Part shown: positions 6,504 through 14,591 of the stretch, in pieces
Layout: the number at the start of each line of letters is the position of its first letter
Numbering within the stretch: position 1 is the stretch's first letter
Assembly (NCBI GenBank): GCA_934565415.1
Contig: CAKTHQ010000035.1
Location: forward strand, 1-23,020
Source: an uncultured Oscillospiraceae bacterium
Lineage (GTDB): Bacteria > Bacillota > Clostridia > Oscillospirales > Oscillospiraceae
Direction: 5' to 3'
Length of the DNA stretch: 23,020 nt
Position numbers and translations under genes: made by a program
The notes under the pieces: generated by a model
The model's input: the letters and a program-made list of their open reading frames with translations, nothing else
What the model was told of the DNA's origin: nothing
Database searches by the model: none

Positions 6504-7673
6504 ATGAATTACTCCTTCAATAAGACCCGAGTTCTCAGCCTGGCCGCCTGCACGGTGCTTTGCGCTACCATGTTTACCGGCTGCTTTTCAAAGAATGATC
6601 CCGCGCCCTCTACGGAGGCTACCGGCGGCCCCAATCTGGTGACTCCCACGCAGACTACCGAGGCACCTACCGCCGCCAGTACGGAGGCCACCGAGCCTGC
6701 CACCACCGAGGGCAGCAAAAAGGCCAATGTGGCTACCGTAAAGGAAAAGGCACCGGTCCGTTCCGCTCCCACCACCGACAGCAATGTGCTCAGCCAGCTG
6801 AACGCCGGGGATGAGGTAGAGGTCAACCGGGTGGAGAGTAACGGCGGTACCCAGTGGGCCTACATCCCCCTGAAGGGCTGGGTGGATACCCAGTACCTGG
6901 ATATGAGCAATGTAACCGTAGGCGGATCTACCCCCGCCGGCGGTACGGATAATTCCGCCTCCGCCACCACGGCGACTACGGCAACTACCGCCACTACGGC
7001 CACCACGCCGACGACGGCAAATACGGGCACGGCCACCGGCACCACCGGCAACGCCACCATTACCGCCACCACCCTGAACATCCGGGAGAGCCCCAACGAT
7101 ACGGCAAAGATCGTCGGCGGTTATGTCAAGGGCGAGAAGGTTACCATCCTGGAAACCAACAACGGCTGGGGCCGTACCAATCGGGGGTGGATCAGCATGG
7201 CCTATGTCAGCCAGAACGGCTCCACGGGTACAACTACAACTACCACTACCCCCACAACCACCAACGAAAAGGTGATCGATCGGGGCCTGGTGCTTTCGAA
7301 TGCCCTGAATGTCCGCTCCAATGCCGGTACCAGCTATAATTCCGTATCCAGCTACGGCTACCTGACCCGGGTAGAAATCGTAGAGGAAAAGGATGTGGAC
7401 GGCACCACCTGGGGCCGCACCAAGGACGGCTGGATCAGCCTGGACTACGTTTACATCGACGGCACCCGGGGCGATGACCAGGCCACCGGTACCGTTACCG
7501 GCAGCGCCGTGAATGTCCGCAGCGGCCCGGGTACCCGCTACACCGTGGTGGGCTCCGTCAGCAAGGGCGACGAGCTGGACATCCTGGCCCAGTACAAGAT
7601 CGGCAACACCACCTGGGGCTGCATCAAGTCCGGCTGGGTCAGCATGGACTATGTAGAAACCAGCGTGGGCTGA
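6504..7673 (+). CDS. Lipoprotein with four bacterial SH3 (SH3b) domains
   Basis: This is a 389-residue exported protein. A basic start and hydrophobic stretch end in the lipobox FTGC, with Cys27 as the predicted lipidated residue. A Thr/Ala/Glu-rich linker (about 30-72) leads to SH3b domains at about 74-134, 183-236, 260-319 and 327-386. Each carries the LNVRSGPGT/LNIRESPND-type strand and a final GWI/V-S-M-x-Y-V motif; the first is the most divergent. Thr-rich linkers separate domains 1-2 (152-182) and 2-3 (239-253). SH3b domains usually bind peptidoglycan or cell-surface ligands. No catalytic domain is present, so a cell-wall-binding or sensing role is likely, but the specific role is unknown. 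It is a single-gene unit with its own promoter and terminator. Confidence 0.88.
   Translation: MNYSFNKTRVLSLAACTVLCATMFTGCFSKNDPAPSTEATGGPNLVTPTQTTEAPTAASTEATEPATTEGSKKANVATVKEKAPVRSAPTTDSNVLSQLNAGDEVEVNRVESNGGTQWAYIPLKGWVDTQYLDMSNVTVGGSTPAGGTDNSASATTATTATTATTATTPTTANTGTATGTTGNATITATTLNIRESPNDTAKIVGGYVKGEKVTILETNNGWGRTNRGWISMAYVSQNGSTGTTTTTTTPTTTNEKVIDRGLVLSNALNVRSNAGTSYNSVSSYGYLTRVEIVEEKDVDGTTWGRTKDGWISLDYVYIDGTRGDDQATGTVTGSAVNVRSGPGTRYTVVGSVSKGDELDILAQYKIGNTTWGCIKSGWVSMDYVETSVG
6966..7007 (+). repeat. Thr-Thr-Ala coding tandem repeat in the lipoprotein linker
   Basis: Residues 155-168 are four consecutive Thr-Thr-Ala units plus Thr-Thr, a 9-nt period of ACN-ACN-GCN codons. Synonymous third bases differ between units, so the repeat is conserved more at protein than DNA level. 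It forms the flexible linker between SH3b domains 1 and 2. Confidence 0.75.
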
Positions 7674-7706
7674 TAAAAAGAACAAACGGAAAAGTGAACA
7701 GGTTTA

Positions 7707-7735
7707 AGGCCGCCTCTTCGGGGGCGGCCTTTTTC
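7707..7735 (+). terminator. Intrinsic terminator after the SH3b lipoprotein gene
   Basis: AGGCCGCC (7707-7714) and GGCGGCCT (7723-7730) form an 8-bp GC-rich stem with an 8-nt loop, followed by TTTTTC. It separates the lipoprotein gene from the copper operon promoter. Confidence 0.9.
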
Positions 7736-7748
7736 TGTGAATCTCCTC

Positions 7749-7798
7749 TTGACAAATACCCCTTGGGGGTATATAATGCAAATACCCCAAGGGGGTAT
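7749..7798 (+). promoter_or_regulatory. Copper operon promoter with two CsoR operators
   Basis: TTGACA (7749-7754), a 17-bp spacer and TATAAT (7772-7777). Two near-identical G-tract palindromes of the CsoR type are present: ATACCCCTTGGGGGTAT at 7756-7772 fills the spacer between -35 and -10, and ATACCCCAAGGGGGTAT at 7782-7798 covers the expected transcription start. In known CsoR systems the apo-protein binds such sites and Cu(I) releases it. Binding here would block both RNA polymerase contact and initiation. Confidence 0.92.
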
Positions 7799-7818
7799 CC
7801 TGGAAGGAGCGTGAACCG

Positions 7819-8130
7819 ATGGAAGAAGAAAAATGCTGCTGCTGCGGCACCGACAAAACCACCAAGCGGAGCCCGGAGGAGCAGAAGAAGCTCTTAAACC
7901 GCTTAAAGCGCATCGAGGGCCAGGTCCGGGGCCTGCAGGCCATGATTGAGCGGGATGCCTATTGCTACGACATCCTTACCCAGTCCGCCGCCGTCAATGC
8001 GGCCATGAATGCCTTTAATAAAGAAATTCTGGCCCACCATATTGAGGGCTGCGTGGCCCGGGACATCCGGGCGGGGAAGGACGAAGTCATCGATGAATTG
8101 GTAACGATTTTGCAGAAGCTGATGAAATAA
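7819..8130 (+). CDS. csoR: CsoR-family copper-sensing transcriptional repressor
   Basis: This is a 103-residue all-helical repressor of the CsoR/RcnR family. The family core is visible from RLKRIEGQVRGLQAMIE onwards. The Cu(I) ligand set is intact: Cys49 (AYCYDI), His74 and Cys78 (HHIEGC), with the same 25- and 4-residue spacing as Cys36/His61/Cys65 of the Mycobacterium tuberculosis protein. This argues for Cu(I) rather than Ni, persulfide or formaldehyde sensing. An unusual run of four cysteines (residues 6-9) precedes the core. It is the first gene of the operon, downstream of two CsoR-type operators, so it should autoregulate together with copA and copZ. AAGGAG lies about 9 nt before the ATG. 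Confidence 0.95.
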   Translation: MEEEKCCCCGTDKTTKRSPEEQKKLLNRLKRIEGQVRGLQAMIERDAYCYDILTQSAAVNAAMNAFNKEILAHHIEGCVARDIRAGKDEVIDELVTILQKLMK

Positions 8131-8166
8131 ACGGGGCATACTGAGATAGCATAAGGAGAAACGAGA

Positions 8167-10668
8167 ATGGTTCAATACAATGTAACCGGTATGAGCTGCG
8201 CCGCCTGCTCAGCCCGGGTGGAAAAGGCGGTAAACGGGGTGCCGGGGGTTACATCCTGCTCGGTAAGCCTTTTGACCAATTCCATGGGCGTGGAGGGCAC
8301 CGCCTCCAGCGATGCCATTATTGCCGCCGTGCAAAAGGCCGGATATGGGGCCAGCCTGAAGGGGCAGGAACAGGCGGCCTCTCAAGAAGATGCCCTGGCG
8401 GACCACGAGACGCCCAGGCTAAAAAAGCGGCTCATCTACTCCGTGGGCTTTCTGGTGGTGCTGATGTACTTTTCTATGGGCCATATGATGTGGGGCTGGC
8501 CGCTGCCTGCCTGGTTCGATGGGAACCATGTGGCCATGGGGCTTGTGCAGCTGCTGCTGGCGGGCGTCATTATGGTCATCAACCAGAAATTCTTTATCAG
8601 CGGCTTTACGGCCCTCAAGAACAGGGCCCCCAACATGGATTCCCTGGTGGCCCTGGGCTCTATGGCCTCCTTTGTTTGGAGTGTGTACGCCCTGTTTGCT
8701 ATGACCGACGCCCAGCTCCGTGGGGACAGCGCCGCCGTCATGATGTATATGGACGAATTCTATTTTGAGTCCGCTGCCATGATTTTGACGCTGATTACCG
8801 TGGGTAAAATGCTGGAAGCCCGGTCCAAGGGTAAAACCACCGATGCCCTGAAGAGTCTGATGCGGCTGGCCCCGAAAACGGCCGTCCTGCTGCGGGAGGG
8901 GAAAGAGGTGACCGTACCCATCGGGGAGGTCCAAAAGGGGGACGAATTTGTGGTCCGCCCCGGGGAGAACATCCCCGTAGACGGTGTGGTGCTGGAGGGC
9001 ACCGGTGCCGTCAACGAATCCGCCCTCACCGGGGAGAGCATTCCCGTAGATAAGGCCCCGGGGGATCGGGTTTCCGCCGCCACCGTCAATCAGGCCGGCT
9101 TCCTGCGCTGCCGGGCCACCCGGGTAGGGGAGGATACCACCCTTTCCCAGATCATCAAAATGGTCTCCGATGCCGCTGCTACCAAGGCCCCCATTGCCAA
9201 GATTGCGGATAAGGTTTCCGGCGTGTTTGTGCCTGCCGTCATCACCGTTGCCGTGGTCACCATCATCGTCTGGCTGCTGCTGGGCCGGGACTTTGCCTAT
9301 GCCCTGGCCCGGGGTATTTCCGTGCTGGTCATCAGCTGCCCCTGCGCCCTGGGCCTTGCCACCCCTGTGGCCATAATGGTTGGCAACGGCGTAGGCGCCA
9401 GGAACGGCATCCTGTTTAAAACCGCCGTCAGCCTGGAGGAAACCGGCAAGACCCAGGTGGTGGTACTGGATAAGACCGGCACCATTACAGAGGGTGCCCC
9501 CAAGGTTACGGACCTGGTGCCCGCAGAAGGGATCGGGGAGGAGGAGCTGCTTACTCTGGCCCTGAGCCTGGAGAGCAAGAGCGAGCATCCCCTGGCAAAG
9601 GCCATCCTTGCCGAGGGTCAGGCCCGGAAGCTGGAGCCCAGGGACCTGAGCGACTTCACAGCCCTTCCCGGCAACGGCCTGAAGGGCACCCTTTCCGGCA
9701 AGCCTATTTTGGGCGGCAGCCTTGCTTTTGTATCTGCCCAGGTTTCCGTTTCCCGGGAAATGACCGAGAAAGCCCAGGCATTGGCCGGGGAGGGAAAGAC
9801 CCCCTTGCTTTTTGCGCTGGACGGAACGCTTTTGGGAATTGTTGCCGTGGCCGATACCGTCAAGGCGGATAGCCCCGAGGCCATCCGCCAGCTGAAGAAT
9901 ATGGGCATCCGGGTGGTGATGCTCACCGGCGACAATGCCCGTACTGCCGCCGCCATCGGCAAGCAGGCCGGGGTGGACGAGGTCATTTCCGATGTGCTGC
10001 CCGACGGCAAGGAGGCGGTAATCCGCCGGTTCCAGCAGCAGGGCAAGGCAGCTATGGTAGGCGACGGCATCAACGATGCCCCGGCCCTGACCCGGGCGGA
10101 TACCGGCATTGCCATCGGCGCAGGTGCGGATGTGGCCATCGATGCTGCGGATGTGGTGCTTATGAAGAGCAGCCTGCTGGATGTACCCGCCGCCATCCGC
10201 CTGAGCCGGAGTACCCTGCGGAACATCCACGAGAATCTGTTCTGGGCCTTCTTCTACAACGTGATCGGCATTCCACTGGCTGCCGGATGCTATGTCCGCT
10301 GGGGCCTGACCCTGAACCCCATGTTTGGCGCTGCCGCCATGAGCCTTAGCAGCTTCTGCGTGGTTACCAATGCCCTGCGGCTGAACCTGTGCAAGCTGTA
10401 CGACGCCAGCCATGACCGGAAGGTCAGGAAGCAGGAGGCCAAGGAGGCCCCCGAGGCCCTGGAAAAGACCATCCACATCGAGGGTATGATGTGCCACCAC
10501 TGCGAAAACGCGGTGAAGACCGCCCTGGAGAAGCTGGACGGGGTAGAATCCGCCATTGCCAACCACGAAACCGGCCTGTGCCAGGTTCGCCTTACAAAAG
10601 AAGTCCCCGACGAGCTGCTGAAAAAGGCTGTCGAGGAAGAGGATTACACCGTCACATCCATTGAATAA
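8167..10668 (+). CDS. copA: Copper-exporting P1B-type ATPase CopA
   Basis: This is an 833-residue membrane pump that exports Cu(I) using ATP. An N-terminal HMA domain carries GMSCAAC (Cys11, Cys14). The transport core shows the actuator TGE (288-290), the membrane CPC motif (391-393), the phosphorylation motif DKTGT (435-439), the HP motif (474-475), GDGIND (632-637) and the MSLSS motif of copper pumps (725-729). About eight membrane helices are expected. Unusually, a second complete HMA domain sits at the C-terminus (about 767-833) with MMCHHC (Cys776, Cys779). It resembles the downstream CopZ more than the N-terminal HMA. AAGGAG lies 8 nt before the ATG. The gene is cotranscribed with csoR and copZ. 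Confidence 0.97.
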   Translation: MVQYNVTGMSCAACSARVEKAVNGVPGVTSCSVSLLTNSMGVEGTASSDAIIAAVQKAGYGASLKGQEQAASQEDALADHETPRLKKRLIYSVGFLVVLMYFSMGHMMWGWPLPAWFDGNHVAMGLVQLLLAGVIMVINQKFFISGFTALKNRAPNMDSLVALGSMASFVWSVYALFAMTDAQLRGDSAAVMMYMDEFYFESAAMILTLITVGKMLEARSKGKTTDALKSLMRLAPKTAVLLREGKEVTVPIGEVQKGDEFVVRPGENIPVDGVVLEGTGAVNESALTGESIPVDKAPGDRVSAATVNQAGFLRCRATRVGEDTTLSQIIKMVSDAAATKAPIAKIADKVSGVFVPAVITVAVVTIIVWLLLGRDFAYALARGISVLVISCPCALGLATPVAIMVGNGVGARNGILFKTAVSLEETGKTQVVVLDKTGTITEGAPKVTDLVPAEGIGEEELLTLALSLESKSEHPLAKAILAEGQARKLEPRDLSDFTALPGNGLKGTLSGKPILGGSLAFVSAQVSVSREMTEKAQALAGEGKTPLLFALDGTLLGIVAVADTVKADSPEAIRQLKNMGIRVVMLTGDNARTAAAIGKQAGVDEVISDVLPDGKEAVIRRFQQQGKAAMVGDGINDAPALTRADTGIAIGAGADVAIDAADVVLMKSSLLDVPAAIRLSRSTLRNIHENLFWAFFYNVIGIPLAAGCYVRWGLTLNPMFGAAAMSLSSFCVVTNALRLNLCKLYDASHDRKVRKQEAKEAPEALEKTIHIEGMMCHHCENAVKTALEKLDGVESAIANHETGLCQVRLTKEVPDELLKKAVEEEDYTVTSIE

Positions 10669-10678
10669 AGGAGAAATA

Positions 10679-10894
10679 ATGATGCAGAAAACCGTTTTTG
10701 TAGAAGGTATGGGCTGTGCCCATTGCGAGAACCGGGTGAAAACTGCCCTGGAGGCCCTGCCCCAGGTCCTTTCCGCCCAGGTCAGCAAGGATTCCGGCAC
10801 CGCCGTGGTGGAGTTGAAGGAAGCCGTCGGGGACGAGGTTTTGAAGGACACCGCCGCCTGCGGCGGAAAGTACACCGTTACGGGTGTAAAGTAA
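10679..10894 (+). CDS. copZ: Copper chaperone CopZ (HMA domain protein)
   Basis: This is a small 71-residue single-domain heavy-metal-associated protein with the copper-binding motif MGCAHC (Cys13, Cys16). It should carry Cu(I) to CopA or to CsoR. Two adjacent ATG codons (10679 and 10682) are possible starts; AAGGAG at 10668-10673 lies 5 or 8 nt upstream, so the second is equally plausible. An upstream TTG at 10661 overlaps the end of copA and would put the ribosome binding site inside the gene, so it is rejected. The gene starts 10 nt after the copA stop and ends before a strong terminator. Confidence 0.93.
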   Translation: MMQKTVFVEGMGCAHCENRVKTALEALPQVLSAQVSKDSGTAVVELKEAVGDEVLKDTAACGGKYTVTGVK

Positions 10895-10906
10895 GAACAG
10901 AAAAAA

Positions 10907-10952
10907 CTCTGCCGCTGTCATCAAAATCGTTTGACAGCGGCAGAGCATTTTT
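10907..10952. terminator. Bidirectional terminator between copZ and telA
   Basis: A perfect 14-bp stem, CTCTGCCGCTGTCA (10907-10920) with its complement (10932-10945), is flanked by A6 on the left and a T-rich run (ATTTTTT) on the right. It can therefore end both the plus-strand copper operon and the minus-strand xpaC-telA transcript. Confidence 0.93.
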
Positions 10953-12082
10953 TACTTTCCGTTTCGGATTTGCAGCAGCTTGTTTTTGAGCTCTGCTTCC
11001 ATCTTTGCCATTTCCACTTCGGCGGCCAGGCGCTGCTGGCGGCCTTCGGACTGGATTTTCATCACATCGTCCAGGGTGGCAATCAGGTCCTGATTGGTCT
11101 TTTTCAGGGTTTCGATGTCTACAATGCCCCGCTCCGCCTCCTTGGCGGTCTCCACGGAGGCCATGTGCAGGGCCTCGGCGTTCTTTTTCAGCAGGGAGTT
11201 GGTCACATCGTTTACCTGCCGCTGGGCCTGGGCGGCCTGGGTGGCGTGGGAAATGCCAAGAGCCAGCACCATCTGGTTTTTCCACAGGGGGATGGTGTTC
11301 ATCAGGGTGGTCTGAATTTTCTCTACCATGACGGTATCGTTGTTCTGGATCATCCTGATCTGGGGAGCAGTCTGGATGGAGATGGTGCGGGTCAGCTCCA
11401 GGTCGTAGATTTTCTTTTCGAACCGGCTGCATTTTTCGGCCAGGTCCCGGGCAGCCTGGGCGTCCTCGGCCAGGCCGCTAAGCTGGGCCTTGGTTTCCAG
11501 CTCCTTGAGCTTGCCGTTCTGTACTTCCACCAGCTTCTGCTTTCCGGCCAGGATATACATGGTCAGCTCCTTAAAGTAGGCCAGGTTCTGGTCGTACATT
11601 TTATCCAGCACGGCGGAGTCCTTCAATAGCCGCACCTGGTGCTGCCCCAGGGCGGTGCTGATTTTCTCTACATTGACCTCTGCCTTGGCATACTTGGCTT
11701 TCGTCAATTCCATTTTGTTGCTTTGCTTCTTGAAAAAACCCAGAAAGCCCTTTTCTTCCTCGTCCTGGTTCAGGCCTTTTAGTTCGCCCATAACGGAAAC
11801 CAGCAGCTCGCCCACTTCCCCTAAGTCCTGGGTACGGACGTTTGCCAGGGCGGTATCGGAGAAGTCCGCCATTTTCTTTTGGGTACCGGCGCCGTACTGC
11901 AGGATCTGATTGGTGTTTTCCAGGTCGATTTTTGCCGCAAAGTCCGCCACCATTTTCTGCTCTGCAGGGGAAAGAACCGGCTGGGGGATGGCAGGCTCCT
12001 CCTTGGGGGCGGGTGCTTCTGCGATAGGTTCCAGCTCCGGCTCCAGGGTCAGGCTGGGGGCTTCGATGTTTTCAAAATCCAT
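10952..12082 (-). CDS. telA: TelA-family toxic anion resistance protein
   Basis: This is a 376-residue soluble protein, predicted largely helical and coiled-coil. An acidic, proline-rich N-terminal tail (1-40) precedes the conserved TelA region, recognised by segments such as GFFKKQSNKMELTKAKY, NVEKISTALGQHQ, LTRTISIQTAPQIRMIQ and IPLWKNQMVLALG. The family was named for tellurite resistance on plasmids, but chromosomal copies next to XpaC proteins are widespread in Firmicutes and their role is poorly defined; links to envelope stress and cationic antimicrobial tolerance are reported. It begins 14 nt after xpaC with an AAGGAGGAG ribosome binding site, so the two form an operon. Family assignment is secure; the substrate and reaction, if any, are unknown. 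Confidence 0.93.
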   Translation of the reverse strand: MDFENIEAPSLTLEPELEPIAEAPAPKEEPAIPQPVLSPAEQKMVADFAAKIDLENTNQILQYGAGTQKKMADFSDTALANVRTQDLGEVGELLVSVMGELKGLNQDEEEKGFLGFFKKQSNKMELTKAKYAKAEVNVEKISTALGQHQVRLLKDSAVLDKMYDQNLAYFKELTMYILAGKQKLVEVQNGKLKELETKAQLSGLAEDAQAARDLAEKCSRFEKKIYDLELTRTISIQTAPQIRMIQNNDTVMVEKIQTTLMNTIPLWKNQMVLALGISHATQAAQAQRQVNDVTNSLLKKNAEALHMASVETAKEAERGIVDIETLKKTNQDLIATLDDVMKIQSEGRQQRLAAEVEMAKMEAELKNKLLQIRNGK

Positions 12083-12096
12083 GGCTGTGCTCCTCC

Positions 12097-13323
12097 TTAT
12101 TTGTTCAGTTCAAAGTCACTGCCTGTCAGTCCCTCCTGGGCAAGCAATGTGTTGAGTACGGAAATATCGCTGGATACATCCAGGGCGGTGTCCTCAAAAA
12201 CGGAGTCCAGCAGCTTTTCAAAGGCGGCGTTCAGGGTATCCAGTGTGGCGTCGATCTCCACCTTGGATTTCTGGATGGTTTCTCCCTGTACCGGCTGCCG
12301 GTCCATATCGGCATAGGCGTTTAATAGCTTTACCGTCGTGGGCAGGTAGTAGTCCATCAGTTTTTTCAGGTCGGGGATAATCTCCGGGTGGCTTTCCGCC
12401 CGCTCAAAAATTTTCCGTACGATCTGCTCCATCCGGTCGATTTTGACGGAAATCTCCTCTCCGGGGATTTCATCGTTGCACCGGCGGATTTCCGCCACAT
12501 AGGCGTTGCCCCGGTCCAGAACCTCCTGAACCTTGGGATCCGCGGTTTTTTCTTCCCGGATTTCCGTCTGCTTCCGCTTTTCGTATTCTGCCTGTGCCTG
12601 CTCATAGTGGGCATAGGTTTCGTCGCTGGTGATGAGGTTTTTCTGCTCTTTGTCCAGGTGCCCTTCCAGGAATAGGCCTTGGGAGATCATCTTCTGGAGC
12701 TCCTTCCGGACAAATTTTTCGTTTTTACCCACACTGCGGGAGAGCTTTTCCAGGGCAATATAGGTTTTTTGCCCCAATGCTTTCAGATATACCTTGTACC
12801 GGCTTACCCGGGCAAGGGAGGAAATGCCGGAGCCTAAGAGCCCGGCTCCGCCAAAGAGCAGCCCGGCTCCCGCAAAAAAGCCTGCGGCGTACCCGGCGGA
12901 GCCCACCAGGGAGAGAATACCAAATACAACCCCCATGGCAAAGCCCCCGGCGGCAAGAAGGCTGCCGAATACGGTTTTTAAAATTCCCTTGGTGGTCTCC
13001 CCGTTGGCGCTGCCGTACAGGGCGGGCAGGGGAGCTTTCGCTTTTTCTACCGTGACCTTTGGCTGTACCCGCTGGGAGACATTCTGGACCGCAGAGGCCC
13101 CGTAGCGCATGGCCCGGTCAATGGTGTTGTTGACCTTGTCCTTATCCATGGCCCAGCCTGCCCGGTGCAGGGCGTCGGAGCCGGCGGAAAAGGCACTGTC
13201 GATGATGTTGCCGATATTGCGGCTCAGCTCCTGATAATTCTGCTGATTTACCGCATTGTCAATCAGCTCCTGGATACTCTGACCCAGGTTATCCCATTGG
13301 GGACCGGTTTGTTTGTCAGCCAT
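12097..13323 (-). CDS. xpaC: XpaC-family membrane protein (5-bromo-4-chloroindolyl phosphate hydrolysis family)
   Basis: This is a 408-residue protein with a polar N-terminal segment (1-110), a hydrophobic double-helix hairpin rich in Gly/Ala (about 113-166), and a long charged helical C-terminal region. Around 175-230 is the conserved region (VSRYKVYLKALGQKTYIALEKLS written in part: RYKVYLKALGQKTYIAL) that continues into FVRKELQKMISQGLFLEGHL, recognisable from XpaC proteins. Despite the family name, a true hydrolase activity is not established. A longer reading frame upstream exists, but ATG 13323 has TTAGGAGGG at good spacing and lies just downstream of the promoter. It is cotranscribed with telA, the usual partner. 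Confidence 0.87.
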   Translation of the reverse strand: MADKQTGPQWDNLGQSIQELIDNAVNQQNYQELSRNIGNIIDSAFSAGSDALHRAGWAMDKDKVNNTIDRAMRYGASAVQNVSQRVQPKVTVEKAKAPLPALYGSANGETTKGILKTVFGSLLAAGGFAMGVVFGILSLVGSAGYAAGFFAGAGLLFGGAGLLGSGISSLARVSRYKVYLKALGQKTYIALEKLSRSVGKNEKFVRKELQKMISQGLFLEGHLDKEQKNLITSDETYAHYEQAQAEYEKRKQTEIREEKTADPKVQEVLDRGNAYVAEIRRCNDEIPGEEISVKIDRMEQIVRKIFERAESHPEIIPDLKKLMDYYLPTTVKLLNAYADMDRQPVQGETIQKSKVEIDATLDTLNAAFEKLLDSVFEDTALDVSSDISVLNTLLAQEGLTGSDFELNK

Positions 13324-13353
13324 CGTATCCCTCCTAAGTTTCATAATGGGATT

Positions 13354-13382
13354 ATTATAGCTGTTTTGCGGAGAAAAAACAA
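13354..13382 (-). promoter_or_regulatory. Promoter of xpaC-telA
   Basis: On the minus strand TTGTTT (13377-13382), a 17-bp spacer and a perfect TATAAT (13354-13359). The predicted start is near 13347, leaving a leader of about 24 nt that carries the AGGAGG-like ribosome binding site. Confidence 0.75.
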
Positions 13383-13416
13383 GCGGTATTTCATAATCCG
13401 CAAGGCCGGAAATAAA

Positions 13417-13432
13417 GCGGACATTTGTCCGC
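13417..13432. promoter_or_regulatory. 16-bp palindrome between divergent promoters (possible operator)
   Basis: GCGGACATTTGTCCGC has 7-bp perfect arms around two central T residues. It sits between the xpaC promoter (-35 at 13377-13382) and the ilvE promoter (-35 at 13451-13456), 18 bp from the latter, with no T-run to suggest a terminator. It could bind a dimeric regulator acting on either or both units. No known operator is matched, and the minor hairpin potential may be chance. Confidence 0.45.
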
Positions 13433-13450
13433 CAGTGACGCATTTTGGGC

Positions 13451-13479
13451 TTGACCTTCCAGCCGGAAAGTGGTATCAT
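13451..13479 (+). promoter_or_regulatory. Promoter of ilvE
   Basis: TTGACC (13451-13456), a 17-bp spacer and TATCAT (13474-13479), preceded by TGG (extended -10). The start is expected near 13486, 34 nt before the ATG. Confidence 0.75.
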
Positions 13480-13519
13480 AGAAAAAGCAGATCACAAAAG
13501 AAAAGGGAGTTGCACCACT

Positions 13520-14533
13520 ATGGAAAAGAAAAATATCGACTGGAGCAATCTTGGCTTCGGCTATGTCCAGACGGATTACCGTTATGTATCCAACTACAAG
13601 GACGGCACCTGGGATGAGGGCGGCTTGACCACCGATGCCAACATCACCATGAACGAGTGCGCCTGCGTCCTGCAGTACGCCCAGACCGTGTTCGAGGGCA
13701 TGAAGGCCTATACCACCCAGGATGGCAAGACCGTCTGCTTCCGTCCCGACCTGAACGCCGAGCGGATGATGCAGTCCTGTGAGCGGATGAAGATGCCTGT
13801 GTTCCCCAAGGAGCGGTTCCTGGATGCCATTTACCAGACCGTGAAGGCCAATGCTGCCTGGGTGCCTCCTTTCGGCTCCGGCGCCAGTCTGTACCTGCGG
13901 CCCTATATGTTCGGTTCCGATGCCATCATCGGCGTAAAGCCCGCCAATGAGTTCCAGTTCCGGGTATTCGGCACCCCCGTAGGCCCCTACTTCAAGGGCG
14001 GCGTCCGGCCCCTGACCATCCGCACCTCCGACCTGGACCGGGCGGCTCCCAGAGGCACCGGCCATATCAAGGCCGGCCTGAACTACGCCATGAGCCTTTA
14101 CAACATTGTGGACGCCCACGAGCAGGGCTACGACGAGAACCTGTATGTGGACTCCGCTACCCGTACCCACATTGAGGAAACCGGCGGCGCCAATATCCTG
14201 TTTGTCACCAAGGAAGGCAAGCTGGTGGTTCCCAAGTCCGATACCATTCTGCCCTCCATTACCCGCCGCTCTCTGGTCCAGGTTGCCAAGGACTACCTGA
14301 ACCTGGAGGTAGAGGAGCGCGTGGTGGGTGTCAACGAGCTGGGTGACTTTGCCGAGGCCGGCCTGTGCGGCACCGCTGCCGTTATCTCCCCCGTAGGCAA
14401 GATTGTGGACCACGGCAAGGAATACACCTACGCCGGCATGGGCCCTGTGGTAGAAAAGCTCTACAAGACCCTTACCGGCATTCAGATGGGCACCATCCCC
14501 GCCCCCGAAGGCTGGATTATGGTCATCGAGTAA
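13520..14533 (+). CDS. ilvE: Branched-chain amino acid aminotransferase
   Basis: This is a 337-residue fold-type IV PLP enzyme that interconverts leucine, isoleucine and valine with their 2-oxo acids, using glutamate/2-oxoglutarate. The family N-terminus (NIDWSNLGFGYVQTDYRYV) and QTVFEGMKAY are clear. GTGHIKAGLNYA contains the PLP-binding lysine, and HIEETGGANILFV with LPSITRRSLVQVAKD is the second conserved block. The extended N-terminus of about 60 residues is typical of the BCAT type found in many Clostridia and eukaryotes, and the length is normal. The start at 13520 is chosen over an upstream frame opening because it follows AGGGAG and the promoter. It is a single-gene unit; no leucine leader peptide or T-box is seen in front of it. 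Confidence 0.96.
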   Translation: MEKKNIDWSNLGFGYVQTDYRYVSNYKDGTWDEGGLTTDANITMNECACVLQYAQTVFEGMKAYTTQDGKTVCFRPDLNAERMMQSCERMKMPVFPKERFLDAIYQTVKANAAWVPPFGSGASLYLRPYMFGSDAIIGVKPANEFQFRVFGTPVGPYFKGGVRPLTIRTSDLDRAAPRGTGHIKAGLNYAMSLYNIVDAHEQGYDENLYVDSATRTHIEETGGANILFVTKEGKLVVPKSDTILPSITRRSLVQVAKDYLNLEVEERVVGVNELGDFAEAGLCGTAAVISPVGKIVDHGKEYTYAGMGPVVEKLYKTLTGIQMGTIPAPEGWIMVIE

Positions 14534-14548
14534 TCCCAAAAGCAAACA

Positions 14549-14590
14549 AACCCGGCGCAGTCCATTGGTGCTGCGCCGGGTTATTTTGTT
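14549..14590. terminator. Shared terminator between ilvE and the VanW-family gene
   Basis: A 12-bp stem AACCCGGCGCAG (14549-14560) with CTGCGCCGGGTT (14571-14582) and a 10-nt loop. T-rich sequence follows in both directions (TTATTTTGTT on plus, TTTGTTTGCTTTT on minus), fitting two convergent genes. Confidence 0.9.
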
Positions 14591-14591
14591 C

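Noticed and set aside
6588..7685. A 365-codon minus-strand frame opposite the SH3b lipoprotein
   Set aside because: Gly/Ala/His-rich shadow caused by the Thr/Ala codon repeats on the real strand.
8419..10875. An 818-codon open frame on the minus strand opposite copA
   Set aside because: It mirrors copA codons in a GC-rich gene, has Gly/His/Gln-rich low-information sequence, no ribosome binding site and no family motifs.
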